Source of the DNA: Gnetum montanum | Lineage: Eukaryota; Streptophyta; Gnetopsida; Gnetales; Gnetaceae | Assembly (NCBI GenBank): GCA_015680685.1 | Contig: MNCI01037665.1 | Location: forward strand, 1 to 28,673 | DNA: 28,673 nucleotides | Direction of reading: 5' to 3' | Shown here: positions 9,145 to 19,990 of the stretch, in pieces | Layout of the letters: each line of letters opens with the position of its first letter | Position numbering within the stretch: the stretch's first letter is position 1 | The notes under the pieces: model-generated | The model's database searches: none | What the model was told of the DNA's origin: nothing | What the model saw: only the letters and a program-made list of their open reading frames with translations | Made by a program: the position numbers and the translations under genes

Positions 9145-9826
9145 TGATGAAGCATCATGGTTTGGCTGCATCGATGGGATGCTATCAATGTGATCATGTC
9201 CACATAGGGTTTGACCCATTGATGTATACCCATTGAGAGGGTACCTTGTTTTTCCTAAAAATGTGCATCTTCTGCCAAATTTATGGCATTCCACTGATAA
9301 GTTATAGCAAAGCTCTAGCATTTTTTCTTCCTGAAAGTTAGAATATTTTCTAACTTTCCCTAATAGGAGTGTACGGATCTTTATTTGAACACTATTTTAC
9401 CTAAGCACTTCAGTGTGTGTGGCACTAAAGATGAGCTTTCTAGTCAAACCTTGTAGCACTTGGACTACATTCATTGTTTCTTTAAGCATTTAATATTTTA
9501 AGAACTTTTATTTAATGTTTTAAGTAATTAAAGTAGTTAATTAAGATAAATTAAATAGTTAACATAAATACAACCACTTCAAGCATAAATGTAATGCTTA
9601 GTAATCCTAGTAACTCTTAATGTTTGGTAACGTACTAGTGTTATACATATTCAGGATGTGTATAACAAGTGGTAATAGATGCTTATGTTAGGATTAGTTA
9701 AGTGTTAGCTAGTTAAATTAACTAATAATTAATTACCTTGTTCTTTATTATTTATTCTTAGGTGACTTAGGACACAAAAACATAAAAATGATAAAAATCA
9801 TATGTCTTAGTTATACTTAACTATAT
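9145..9826 (+). mobile_element. Element F 5' LTR, first part
   Basis: Starts TGATGAAGCATCATGG, as does 26483. Its TATA region reads CCTAAAAATG (near 9255), a mutated form of the CCTATAAATG in the 3' LTR. It is cut by E after TATAT (9822-9826). Confidence 0.9.
9822..9826. repeat. Target site duplication of element E
   Basis: TATAT at 9822-9826 pairs with TATAC at 16058-16062. The single difference is a C-T transition. Removing E restores a continuous LTR (cttaac-TATAC-ccttatactcac). Confidence 0.85.
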
Positions 9827-10662
9827 TGATGAGCGACAAGGTACCCCTACACCCAACCATACAAATCACAAGCATTCACACATGATCCACTTAAATTTCA
9901 TAGACCTTAAGTTCTTAAGTACGCTGGTTCTAAGAAGTGAAATCTAATTGATACGATTGTTTTCTTCTCAATTCCACTTACGAGGTACAAATGTATGGTT
10001 AAGTGTAATTGAGATATATAATTTTAATCATTTTATATTTTATAAGTTTGATCACCTAGAACAAGAATGAAAGGTAGAGGAATTTAGTATCTAATAAATT
10101 TACTGCCTAGCTATCCTAACACAAGTACCTATTTCTACTCTCTGGACACATCCTAAATGCATATAGCATTGCTGGATTACCAAACGTTAAGCATTTCTAG
10201 GTTACCAAGCACTACACATATGCTCAAAGTGTTCATGCTTGTGTTCATTAACAACTAGAAATTAATTGCTTAATTAAAGTGCATGACTATTAAATGCATT
10301 AAAAGAAACATTAATCTATTCTCAATGTTGCAAAGATTACCAAAAGGGCTCATCTTTATTTCCATCACACTACCGTGCTCAGTTACATTAGTGCTCAAAT
10401 AAAGTTCCATACACACTCATACTCCTATTGTAGGCACTCAAAAATATATTAACTTTGGGATGGCTAAACTACAAGAGCTTCGCTATGCTATGATAAAAAC
10501 TTACTAAAAATCATGTTCCTAAGCACTAAATTTATAGGTAGGCATATACCCCACGATATCATATATTTGACATCATAGCTTGGACTCCAATTTTAGGCAT
10601 CAGATATCGAGGCTTTGATATCACGTATTCGATATCGAAGCACATCAAAACACAATTCATCA
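9827..10662 (-). mobile_element. Element E 3' LTR
   Basis: 836 bases, TGATGA...TCATCA on the plus strand. It contains the reversed TATA box atttatagg (near 10530) and a GATATC-rich U3 (10555-10640). It aligns with 15240-16057 along its whole length. Confidence 0.9.
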
Positions 10663-10675
10663 TACCCCCATGACT
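10663..10675 (-). promoter_or_regulatory. Polypurine tract of element E
   Basis: On the minus strand this reads AGTCATGGGGGTA directly before the 3' LTR start TGATGA. F has AGTCATGGGTGTA in the same place. The G-run should prime plus-strand DNA synthesis. Confidence 0.65.
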
Positions 10676-12650
10676 AAATAAAAACTTGTTCTCAAGTAAA
10701 CAAGAGGAGGAACAAGTTTCTTATAAAATATTGGAAAGGTATTAGATTATTAACTAACATGAAAACTTGACTCAAATGGAATAGATAAATTCTGAGTGCC
10801 CAAGTGTACGGATATACAATCTTTTACAAAGTTAGGTATTCATGAAAAGAGAAGTGACTACCCTAGACAAAAGTAACATCTAACTCCTCTTGGCAGTTGA
10901 ATAATGAGGGAAAAGATCCAACAAGCATGAATGATCCTCATCACATGGTGCTACTACTTCTTCTTTGGTGAAGACAATCCTACTTCCAGTCCATGCTTTC
11001 CACTGCAATCACAAAAAACCCATGGATTAGTGTGCAATGTGTAACATATAAATTTTAAGCATCTTGTCTTGTCAATGGTTATACTTGACTAGGTTGTGAT
11101 TATGGTGGATTTAGTTTGTTAATAGTTTTAGTGGGAAAATTGAAGAATAAGGTGAAATGGATAAGTGGTTCATTAAAGCCTGAAAAGTTCAAATGTGAGG
11201 AAATACTTGAAGAGGGTTTTAGATTTAACAATAATAAAAAGGGATCTTCATTAAAAAATGTTGTGAAGATGTGCACAATTGGATGCCATTAATGGGGACC
11301 ACAAAAGAATTTGATTATGAGAATGTCTAAGGGTAATGAACTTAACTAACCAAACCTAAAGTTATGCAAGTGAATCCTCCCCAAAGTAGGCACATGCCTT
11401 TTATTGTCCTTGCATAACTTCAAATTGAGGAGTCCATGGGCCCCATGGATGATTAATGGTTACAAAAAGTTAAGTACAAAAGACCTGAAAGAGACCACCT
11501 AAGAATTTTGACACACCAAATCAAGACATTGAACAAGAACATGAAATCAATAGTGAGATGAGACATGGAAAGCATAGATGGATGATAGAGATAGTGAAAT
11601 GGAATTCTTAATTAAGGTCACATGAAGTTCCTTGTGAATTTTGTGGTTAAATAACCTAATAAAATCCATCCTTAGTTTAGACCAAAACCAATCACGTTCA
11701 GTAGCATCACATCACCATTTTAAGACTAGTCCATACCCTTAAGACACAAGAGTTCTCCCATAGAACAACCATCATTCCTTATTAGAGAAGAAAGGAGAAG
11801 TAGGAAGTGAGGAAGGGACTTAGTTAAAGGGGACCTTCAAGCATGGGTAACATGCCTTTCTAGTCTCGTAACCAGTGCTTGTAGCCTATTTATTTTGTCT
11901 AAGGGATGTTCTTTGAATTTTTATTGTGTTTTTTATGATGGGAACCACACCATGCAAAGACTTATTCAACTTGTTATTGGTTGACATGGAACAGTAAGAA
12001 ATCCATGAAAATACACATTCACCCAAGTAAGTAGAAAGACATAAAGAATACCAAATTCCCTTGAAGTACACCCTATTTAAAATTGTGAATCCTTTCCACG
12101 TCTGAAAAGTACCAAAGTCACAAGTTTGTTAAATTTTTATTAATGAAAAAGGGATTACACATTTCTAAAATAAGGAAAACCATATAGTTTGTGGATGGGT
12201 GGATGTTGTGGACTCACTACCTATTTCATGAAAAAAAAACCATGTCCTAGTTATTAGTAACAAAATTCAAAGCTAGAATTCAAACACCAATAATCAAATA
12301 ATCGAATAGCTCATGCCCACATCAATTAAATCACATTATACCTAGTTCACAATAAGACATGACATTATTAAAACATAATAAGAAAAGCACACCAAATAAA
12401 GGAAAATATGTAAGAAGTTGTAAAATATTTAAGAAAAATAAAATTTATTTACAATGTTATGAAACAAAAACTTTGAAAAATTAATAATGTAAAAAACAAG
12501 AAGGGTAAGATAAAGAATGTGTAAAATAAAAAGTTGTAAAACTAACAAAGTGTAAAATAAAAATGTGTAAAACAAAAATATGAAAAAATAAGGAGTCACT
12601 TATATAGTTAGCATGGATTTCCATCTCCCCCATGAATTTGAAAGGAGGAG
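10676..12650 (-). other. Spacer and third-ORF remnant of element E
   Basis: From 12650 downward this aligns with the post-pol spacers of A and F: the GGATCTCC/GGGGAGATGG block near 12620-12660, the T-rich tract, and the ATGGTGTGGTTCCCA block near 11945. It then skips the part with the LTR-like promoter block (near 11160) and resumes with AATCCACCATAATCACAAC (near 11100), ending in the acceptor-like TTGTGATTGCAG (11003). The last ~330 bases before the PPT hold no recognisable coding sequence. The coiled-coil ORF seen in A and F is deleted. Confidence 0.65.
12465..12600 (-). repeat. T-rich tract after pol, element E
   Basis: On the minus strand it repeats TTTTACAC and TTTTGTTTTACAC-like units, the counterpart of 4435-4570 and 19790-19990. 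Confidence 0.55.
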
Positions 12651-12860
12651 ATCCAAAATATTGAGCATGGTTGTTCATCTATAGAGACGTTTGTTGTTTT
12701 GGCTTGTGTTGGCTCATGGAAAGGTTTTGTCTATGTTATGTTAACCAATGGCCTGTTGTTTGGGTCCTCAATAGGTTCCATGCATTTTGTGCTACTTGTA
12801 GAATTAGGTATCAGCCATTGGGTGCCTTTGGTTTGGTGGTTGCTACATATAGGCACTTGT
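12650..12860 (-). pseudogene. pol: Element E: fused linker and pol C-terminus
   Basis: The upstream part matches the PR-RT linker of C (WLMADQE there, WLIPNST here, near 12815). The downstream part matches the very end of pol (PNKQPLV...KPFHEP, near 12750-12715). The junction near 12770-12780 therefore removes all of RT, RNase H and integrase. The antisense ORF at 12671-12862 is a by-product. Confidence 0.7.
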
Positions 12861-12869
12861 GAATTTCAG

Positions 12870-13560
12870 GTTTAATTGCACACTAACTACATGCAGTAGT
12901 GGATATGCTTTTGATGGATCATAACTTCCACACATAATTACACCTAGTATCATTGTATGCAATACATGGAACTTTGTTTCTCTTGATTAGACCAAATTCA
13001 TTCATCCTTGAAATCTCCAAGGAGAGGTCACGAATGCCTATTCTCACATTGATGATGTTGAGCCAAGCTCTTTCCATAATGATAGGGAAGTCCTTGTTGT
13101 AATTGTTTACCTCAATTACTAGGAAGTCAGTAGGATAAGATCATCCACAAATAGTGCTCACAATGTTCTCCATCATTCCTAAAGGAACAATGATGGATTG
13201 GTTTGCTTTTCTTGAGGGGTGGTAGGTTGTAGGATTTGTACATTTCATAAGAAATTAGGTTTATGCTTGAACTATAATTAAGAAGAGCTTTGCATGGATC
13301 ATTTCCAACAATCTGTAGGTAAATGAGAGGACTTCTAGGATCAAATAGTTTCCTGGAAAGATTATCAACCTTGATCTAATTAGATGTGGCATGATTTATC
13401 ATGATTGTATGGGCTTGAGGAGATGTTTTCTTTGAAGGGATCTCAATAAGGTTTGATGCAGAGGATGAAGGAGAGATAGGATGTTTGGTCGCATTAGTTT
13501 GTGAGGGATTTTTAGGACTTTTGGTGTAGAAGAATGGCCTCTTCTAGAATTAGTGTTTTA
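12870..13560 (-). pseudogene. Element E aspartic protease region, decayed
   Basis: It matches the protease of C (23154-23580). The active-site region reads CKALLNYSSSINLIS, where C has ALLDSSSRVNLIS and the family norm is a D-S/T-G triad. Here the catalytic Asp is Asn (13277-13279) and the next residue Tyr. Upstream are FDPRSPLIYLQIVGNDPC (near 13345-13292), shared with C. Downstream, DFPIIMERAWL (near 13090) and CIAYNDT (near 12955) follow the C order. The usual role is cleavage of the gag-pol polyprotein; this copy cannot do it. Confidence 0.8.
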
Positions 13561-15084
13561 AGCCACTTAGATAGGGAGCTGGGTTTATGTTGATAGCTCT
13601 AGTAGTGGTTTATTGCTATGGTTGAGCAGGAATTTCATCTTGCATGGATGGAGCAAGTAGTAGTTATGTTGAGGGTGGACAAAGATGTGTAGGAGTAGGA
13701 GAAGGATAAGGAGAAAAGGTGGTATCCCTCTTTGCATGTGGAGAATGAGTTTGATAATAATTAGAAGGATAGTAGTTGAGAATAACCATGGCTAGGACAT
13801 CTATGTAATAAGGAATAGTAGCGGCCCATGGTGGCATCCAAGGATTCATGTGTCCCATGCTTCCATTCTTAGATCTACCTCCTCAAGTTGGACACTCGAG
13901 AGTACATTTGATATTTTTCATTGAACAATTCAAGCATTGTACTCCATCATCTAATAGATTCTAGTTCTAAGGACTAGTAATAGTTCTCTGCTTCTTTAAT
14001 GAGTGACCTAGGAAACAGCTTAAGTTTTTGCCACTCATTTTATATATTTTTCAAGGAACATGAATCTTAAAAAGCTTAGAGATGGTTCTAAGGATCTGAG
14101 TTATATCTTCCTTTGAACTAAGGAATATTGGTCATGTCTAGTCTTTTGATTCGACTATCCTTTACATGCCTTGTGGGAATTCTTACTGCCTCTACAATGT
14201 TTAGTATACTCTAGGTAGCAAGCAAAGGCTCATCAAGGCCATGATTTTGGTGCTTAGGATGCCCTCTGGTACCCATTTGTTCATGTCAGTGGGCCTCTCT
14301 TAGATGCCTGCACCTGAGTCTTGACTTGCCCAATGGTCCCTTCAATCATTTCAGTTCCATCAATCACCTCCATCATGGTTGTGCCTTCTACTGTTATGAT
14401 CAGAGCTTAAAGAGGAAGAAAATGATGACAAAGGTGAAGAGGAAAGAGGACTAGCACCATCACGGTGCTTGCTACCCCATCTTTGGTGTCACAGCCATGA
14501 TCATGATCTTGTTTATTGTCTACATTTCTACCCTAACTTGCCTCTTTGGATCCTCCTTTGTCATTGGATCCATTCTTGCTAGAACTAGGATTGTGAATTG
14601 TGGACTATAGGTTCTAGTTTTGACCTCCTTCACTGAAGTCAAAAAGAGGAATTTCACTCGATGGAAAATCCCCAAAGAAGGGTTCTCCACCATCTTTTTA
14701 GTACAACATGAATGTAGAATCATTAAACCACTTTCCCTTCATAAATTCATAGCGCTATTGTAGTTGGCAATCACTAAGACATTATGCCTCAGTGGGATGA
14801 TAATCCCTGGCATCACTATCCTACACAACATACTTAGCATGCAGTCCCTAGAGACCCAAATGCATAAGAGTTTGTTGAAGTATCATAGGAATAGATAGAT
14901 CTAGTAGCAACACAATGTTGTTCTCCATGTCACACCATCACAGTTGTTCATCTTGGTGTAGGATGAAGGTTAAATTGGGTACATACTTGTTAGGGTGAGC
15001 ATATACCAATTTGTACTGTTGGGGCATTGGCTGATGTACTCCATCATACTTGGGCAGAGAATCACTCCTGTGAGAAGAAGACAT
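13561..15084 (-). pseudogene. gag: Element E gag, decayed
   Basis: The start is chosen at ATG 15084 because MSSSHRSDSLPKY aligns with MYSSHRHNESKLP in F (16387), each about 150 bases after the PBS. The protein continues with VPNLTFILHQDEQL (near 14960), a His/Asp/Ser-rich linker (near 14470-14340), VEAVRIPTRHVKDSRIKRLD (near 14195), LELFNEKYQMYSRVSNLRR and HESLDATMGRYYS (near 13820). It then runs into a Pro/Tyr-rich segment like 23700-24050. The C-terminal CDICxYEH motif seen in A and C is not found, so an internal deletion near 13800 is likely. About ten stops are present. Confidence 0.82.
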
Positions 15085-15221
15085 CTTGTGTTAGAAACAT
15101 AAAAACATAAAATTACATCTTGTTGTTGTAATTTTAATATATGATATGACTCTATGGTTCGTTCCAATGATTTTAAGTAATTTCCACTAAATGCTAAATA
15201 GTTCACATAACAACTAAAGGT

Positions 15222-15238
15222 CCTTGGCAATAATGCCA
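15222..15238 (-). promoter_or_regulatory. Primer-binding site (tRNA-Asp), element E
   Basis: On the minus strand, one base after the 5' LTR, this reads TGGCATTATTGCCAAGG. The complement of the plant tRNA-Asp 3' end is TGGCGCCGTTGCCGGGG. There are six differences, all transitions, including the CpG sites. Confidence 0.85.
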
Positions 15239-15239
15239 A

Positions 15240-16057
15240 TTATGAGAGGCGAGGTACCCCTATGCCAAACCATATGAATCACAACCATTCATGTGTGATC
15301 CAGTTGAATTTTATAGGCCTTAAGTTCTTAAGTACACTAGTTCTAAGAAGTGGAATCTAATCAAGATGATTGTTGTCTTCTTAGTTCCACTTGTGAGGTA
15401 CAAGTGTATGGTTAAGTGCAATTGAGGTATATCATTTTTATCATTTTATATTTTATAAGTTTAATTTCCTAAAACAAGAATGAAAGGTATAGGAATTTAA
15501 TATCTAATTAATCTACTACCTAGCTAGCCTAACACAAGTAACTGTTCCAACTCTCCAAACACATCCTAAATGCATATAGCACTGTTGGATTACCAAGAAT
15601 TAAGCATTTCTAGGTTACTAAGTGTTACACATATCCTCAAAGTGGTCGTGCTTGTGGTCATTAATAATTGGAAATTAATTGCTTAATTAAAGTGCATTAA
15701 AGTAAAGTGGATGAATATTTAATGCATTAGAAGAAACATTAATCTATTCTTAGTGCTGCAAGGATTATCAAAGGGATCATTTTTATTTCTATCACATTAC
15801 TATTCTTAGGTACATTAGTGCTCAAAAAAAGTTCCATACACACTCAAACTCCTACTGTGGGTACATGAATGGCTAAACTGCAAGAGCTTTGCTATACTAT
15901 GACAAAAAATTACTAAAAATCGTGTGTCCAAGCACTATATTTATAGGCTAGCATATACCCTATGATATCGGATATTCGACATCACATCTTGGACTCCAAT
16001 ATCAGGTATCCAATATTGCTTATATGATATCAGAGCATGTCAAAACATGATTCATCA
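15240..16057 (-). mobile_element. Element E 5' LTR
   Basis: 818 bases. Its 3' end on the minus strand is CTCATAA, a one-base change from CTCATCA. The reversed TATA box atttatagg is near 15940, and degraded GATATC sites lie at 15960-16030. It matches 9827-10662. Confidence 0.9.
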
Positions 16058-16062
16058 TATAC

Positions 16063-16225
16063 CCTTATACTCACAAGTGTAACTGGGAAGACAACAATTA
16101 CAGTAGTTGATTCACCTCCTAGACCAATATACATTAAAATCTAAAATTCTTTGAAATTCGATTGGATCATGTGTAAATAATTGTAATTCATATGGTTGGA
16201 TGTAGGGTCTACTCACTGCTCATCA
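16063..16225 (+). mobile_element. Element F 5' LTR, last part
   Basis: It matches the final 163 bases of the 3' LTR at 27167-27329 (shared CTCACAAGTGTAACTGGGAA and CTACTCACTGCTCATCA). It lies directly against the PBS of F. Confidence 0.92.
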
Positions 16226-16226
16226 T

Positions 16227-16243
16227 TGACACCATTGCTAGGG
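16227..16243 (+). promoter_or_regulatory. Primer-binding site (tRNA-Asp), element F
   Basis: TGACACCATTGCTAGGG, one base after the LTR end. It differs from the tRNA-Asp complement at five of 17 positions, all transitions, mostly within CpG. Confidence 0.85.
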
Positions 16244-16386
16244 ATTTTTAATTAGTAATGTGCACTATCTAGGACTTAGTGGAAATTATTTAGGATTGTT
16301 GGAACAAACCCTAATGTCACAATCATTTGAATAATAATAATTATTATTATAATTAAAGTACAATGTTATTTTTCTTCTAAGGGAAA

Positions 16387-18240
16387 ATGTATTCTTCTCA
16401 TAGGCATAATGAATCAAAACTGCCAATGCCCCCAAAATTCAATGTAAGGTATACTCATCTAGATGAGTTTGTGCCTAATTTCACCTTCATCCTACACTAG
16501 GATGAATAGCTATGGTGGAGAGATATGGAGGGCAATGTTATGTTGCCACCATATTTATCTGGTCTTGTAGATTTCTACTGTATAATTTTCTCACAAATCT
16601 TGCACATGCACTCAAGGGTAAAGTGATCATTCGATGTTGTTTCTTCAGCACAAAAATATAGGAGAGACTGGAGCACAATTAGCTGCAGTGTAGAGACATG
16701 GAGAGCAATATTGTGTTACCACCAAACCCATCTATTCCTGGGATGCTACTACAAAATCTTAAGAACTTGCACATTTAGGATCTCCATGAGGAATATGTTG
16801 GATAGGAACATGACTACTAGGACTACCATCCCATTGAAACACAATGCAAAAGAGATTGACATTAGGAGAAGCATCATGAAGCCATGAAGGGAAAATGGTT
16901 CACTAATCCCTTATTCCTATTGAACCAAAAAGAAAATAAGGATCCTCACTTTAGGGATTCTCAACATGAATATTCTCTATCCCTTAACTTTGGTGAAGGG
17001 GGATTGAACCCGAATTTACAATCCACTATCAACAATCCTAGTTCATGAAAAAGTGGAAGTTAAGGCTAGGGATTGGGCAAGCATCATGATGATGATAAAT
17101 TTGATGATTGTAGCCATGACAAGTAGACAGGAGGTGGCAGATACTATGGTGGTGGTAGTCCTCCTCCCTCTTTGACCTCTTCAAATTCATGTTCTTCTTC
17201 CTCCTCTGAATTTGACCAAAACCACAGAGGATGAGAGCATGATGGAGGTGAATGATGGGACAATAGTGATCGTAGGCCCTATCATGAATGAAGGGGTAGT
17301 AGAGGGCATCATAGGCATTATCAAAATCATGATGATGATGAGCTTTTGCTTACAACTTGAAGAATGTTGAACATCATAGAGGTAGTCAGAATTCCAACTA
17401 GGCATGTAAAAGATAGTATAATTAAGAGGTTGGATACGAAAAATATCCCTAGATCTAAAGGGTGATATAACTTAGATCCACAAACCCATCTTCAAGCCTT
17501 TCACAATGCTTATTCTTTGTAGAACATAAAAAATGATTAGTAGAAACTTAAGCTATTTCCTAGGATACTTATAAAATAAGTAGAAATTTGGTACCACTTC
17601 TTGGAGCTAGAATCAATTCGTAGATGTAGTATGATGCTTGAGCTATTCAATGAAAAATATTAGATGTACTCTCAAGTGTCCAAATTGAGAAAGCAAATCC
17701 AAGGCTAGCAATAAGAAACACATGAACCCTTGGATGCAGCCATGGATTGGTATTATTCTCTTTTGCATAGATGTTCTAGCCATAGTTATTCTTAAAGGGA
17801 GTAGCTTCACCATATCATAGATGGGCTTCAATTAGAAATAAGGAAAACCCTTGGGGTCTATGCCTAAGGGAGATTGTTAGAACTTAGAGCCTATCAAATC
17901 TAAAGGTTGATTGAGTAGGTTGCAGAAGAAGAAGTAGAATTGAGGAAATGAGAAAGTGTTGAGAAATATAACCAAGATCCTTCTATCAGAAAAAGGGAGG
18001 TTCAATTCTATGACAATGAGGGGGAGACACCATTTGATGAAGTGGTGCAGCAAAAAATCTTGCTGATTCAAAAATCTATTTTCAAAATTTCAACCAAGGT
18101 GAACAAAATGTGGGAATCTTTGGATGAATTGCAAATTACTCTAAAAATTGTAGAAGAATCCAAAGAGCAAAGTAGTAATCATGATCATAGGAAAAGAAAG
18201 AAATCTAAATGTGCCTACCTAAGGGGTAAGGGAAAGGCTA
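16387..18240 (+). pseudogene. gag: Element F gag, decayed
   Basis: The ATG at 16387 (MYSSHRHNESKLP) matches the gag start of E. Then come FVPNFTFILH and WWRDMEGN (near 16450-16530), a His/Asp/Gly/Ser-rich linker (HHDDDKFDD near 17080, a run of serines near 17175), VRIPTRHVKDS (near 17385), LQAFHNAYSL, and the capsid core near 17640-17760. The C-terminal KVNKMWESLDELQ...EESKEQSSNHDH is at 18100-18190. The sequence leaves gag at GKGKASD (about 18238) and enters the end of RNase H, so the cysteine motif, protease, RT and most of RNase H are missing. Many stops and several frame changes are present. Confidence 0.87.
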
Positions 18241-19706
18241 GTGATCTTACAGGAGTTCGATCTTACAATGGTAGATCGAAAGGGAACTGAGAATGTGGTC
18301 AATGATCACTTGTCTTGATTATGATGGGACAACAAAAAGAAGTAGATCCCACTCTCTGATCAATTTCCTAATAAACTCCTCTTTGATAGTGCAATAAACG
18401 AACAAGTGTCCACTGAACCAAAATGGTATGATGGCATTGTCACTTATCTTCTCACTCAGGAATTGCGACAAGACTTGGATAACCAAAAGAAACAATAGTT
18501 TCTTCATCAGGTCAAATGCTTCATGAAGATCACTAGATACCTTTACAAGGTGCATCATGATGGCTTGGTGCATTGGTATGTCCTTGATGTTGATCAACTA
18601 CATGTTCTCCAATATGCTTATGAGGGTCCTTGTGGGGGCCACTATGCAAGGAGATGCATGATCATTAAGATCCTAATGGTAGTGTATTATTGGCCAACAA
18701 TCTTTAGGGATGTCCACTAATTTGTTTGCTATTATGAACATTTTCAATGCAATGGTGGGATGATTGCTCAAATGGAGAAACCTTAATAGTGGATTCAACC
18801 ATTGGAATCCTTCAACATCTGGGGCATAGACTTCATGGATCCCCTCACACCCATGTCAAACATAAAGGCATACAAAATAGTCATCATTGATTATTGTACC
18901 AAATGGGTAGAAGTAGTAATTTTCACCAACTGTACATCTTCCACTATAGTGTGGTTTGTATAACAAAATGTTGGAAACAATTTTGGAATGCCACATGCAC
19001 TGATTTTCAACAATGGAATCCATTTTACAAATACTACTTTTTGCAAGCTCATGCAACACTTAGAGGTTGAACATAAATAAACAACACCCTACCACCCCCA
19101 AGCCAATGGTTAAGCAAAGGTTACAAATAGGAAAATCTCAAAAATTTTAATGAGAACAATTAGTAAATATAGGACAGACTAGAGCAAAAAACTTAGTGAT
19201 AACCTCTAGGCATACCACTCAACATGGAAACTCCCTATAGGCTACTCTCCCTATGAGCTAGTGTATGAAAAATTACCAAATCTTCCTATTCAATTTGATC
19301 TCCATACACTTTCATTAGCCTATGACGTTGATGTTAACCTTAGCCTACCACAAAAAGAAAGATTGATCAACCCTAATGTGCTAGATGGGAATAGATTGGT
19401 GACCCTATTCTTAAATAAAGTACATAAGGCATTGAACAAAAAGTGCCATGACATTAGAATAAGGAAAGTAAAATTTCAACCTAGAGACAAGGTCCTTTAT
19501 TGGAACAGCACACACATACCTCAACGAACTAAGTTTCAAACATTGTGGAAAAGGTCTTATATCATATATGAAACCTTTCCTTCTAAGGCCATGTTGATCT
19601 AAAAACTTGAAAGTCCAAACAAGAATCAATTGGTTAACATGTGACAACTCAAACCTTTCCATGAGCCTAAGCAAGCTAGTGCAAGTAATGTCTCATTAGA
19701 TGGATA
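18241..19706 (+). pseudogene. pol: Element F RNase H end and integrase, decayed
   Basis: It begins with EFDLTMVDRKGTENVVNDHLS, the RNase H C-terminus. The zinc-finger region follows as GPCGGHYARRCMIIKIL (near 18627) with YYEHFQ, so both Cys of the HHCC finger are lost. The core reads GIDFMDPLTPM; of the D,D35,E triad the first Asp is intact (18829-18831), the second is Asn (19009-19011) and the Glu is Lys (19117-19119). From 19261 a 113-codon stretch is open: GYSPYELVYEKLPN, KCHDIRIRKVKFQPRDKVLY and TFPSKAML, the integrase C-terminal SH3-like part. The stop at 19704 closes SLDG. Decay is milder than in A. Confidence 0.9.
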
Positions 19707-19789
19707 ACCTTGCTTAATTTTTTGGATCTCCTCCTTTCAACTTAGTCATGCGGGAGATGGCCATCTATGCTAATCATTAAAATGGCTCT

Positions 19790-19990
19790 TCAATTTTTCT
19801 ACATTTTTGTTTTACACTTTTGTATTTTACACTTTTTTTTGTTTTATACTTTCTTTGTTTTTATCCCTTTTCCATTTTACACTTTATTATTTTTCCCAAT
19901 TTTTGTTTTACAACATTTTTAGTATGTTTTAGCTTTCTTAAACATTTTTCAATTTCTTTTATATTTTACTTTATTTTGGTGTGAATTTTT
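19790..19990 (+). repeat. T-rich tract after pol, element F
   Basis: Degenerate TTTTACACTTTTGTATTTT units, the counterpart of 4435-4570 and of 12465-12600 reversed. Confidence 0.6.

Larger units (their letters stand above)
9827..16057 (-). mobile_element. Element E: retrotransposon nested in 5' LTR of F
   Basis: On the minus strand it runs 5' LTR (16057-15240), PBS (15238-15222), gag (from 15084), protease (about 13560-12880), the last codons of pol (near 12860-12650), spacer, PPT (10675-10663) and 3' LTR (10662-9827). RT, RNase H and integrase are missing through one deletion near 12775, and the coiled-coil third ORF is almost absent. LTRs are 818 and 836 bases and look closer to each other (about 80-85% over the first 180 bases, by eye) than those of F, which fits a later insertion. 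Confidence 0.92.

Noticed and set aside
12671-12862. Plus-strand Cys/Trp-rich ORF
   Set aside because: It is antisense to the fused linker and pol end of E and has no homologue in the other copies on that strand.
15240-16225. One long composite LTR
   Set aside because: It is two pieces in opposite orientation: the minus-oriented 5' LTR of E and the last part of the plus-oriented F LTR, separated by a target duplication.
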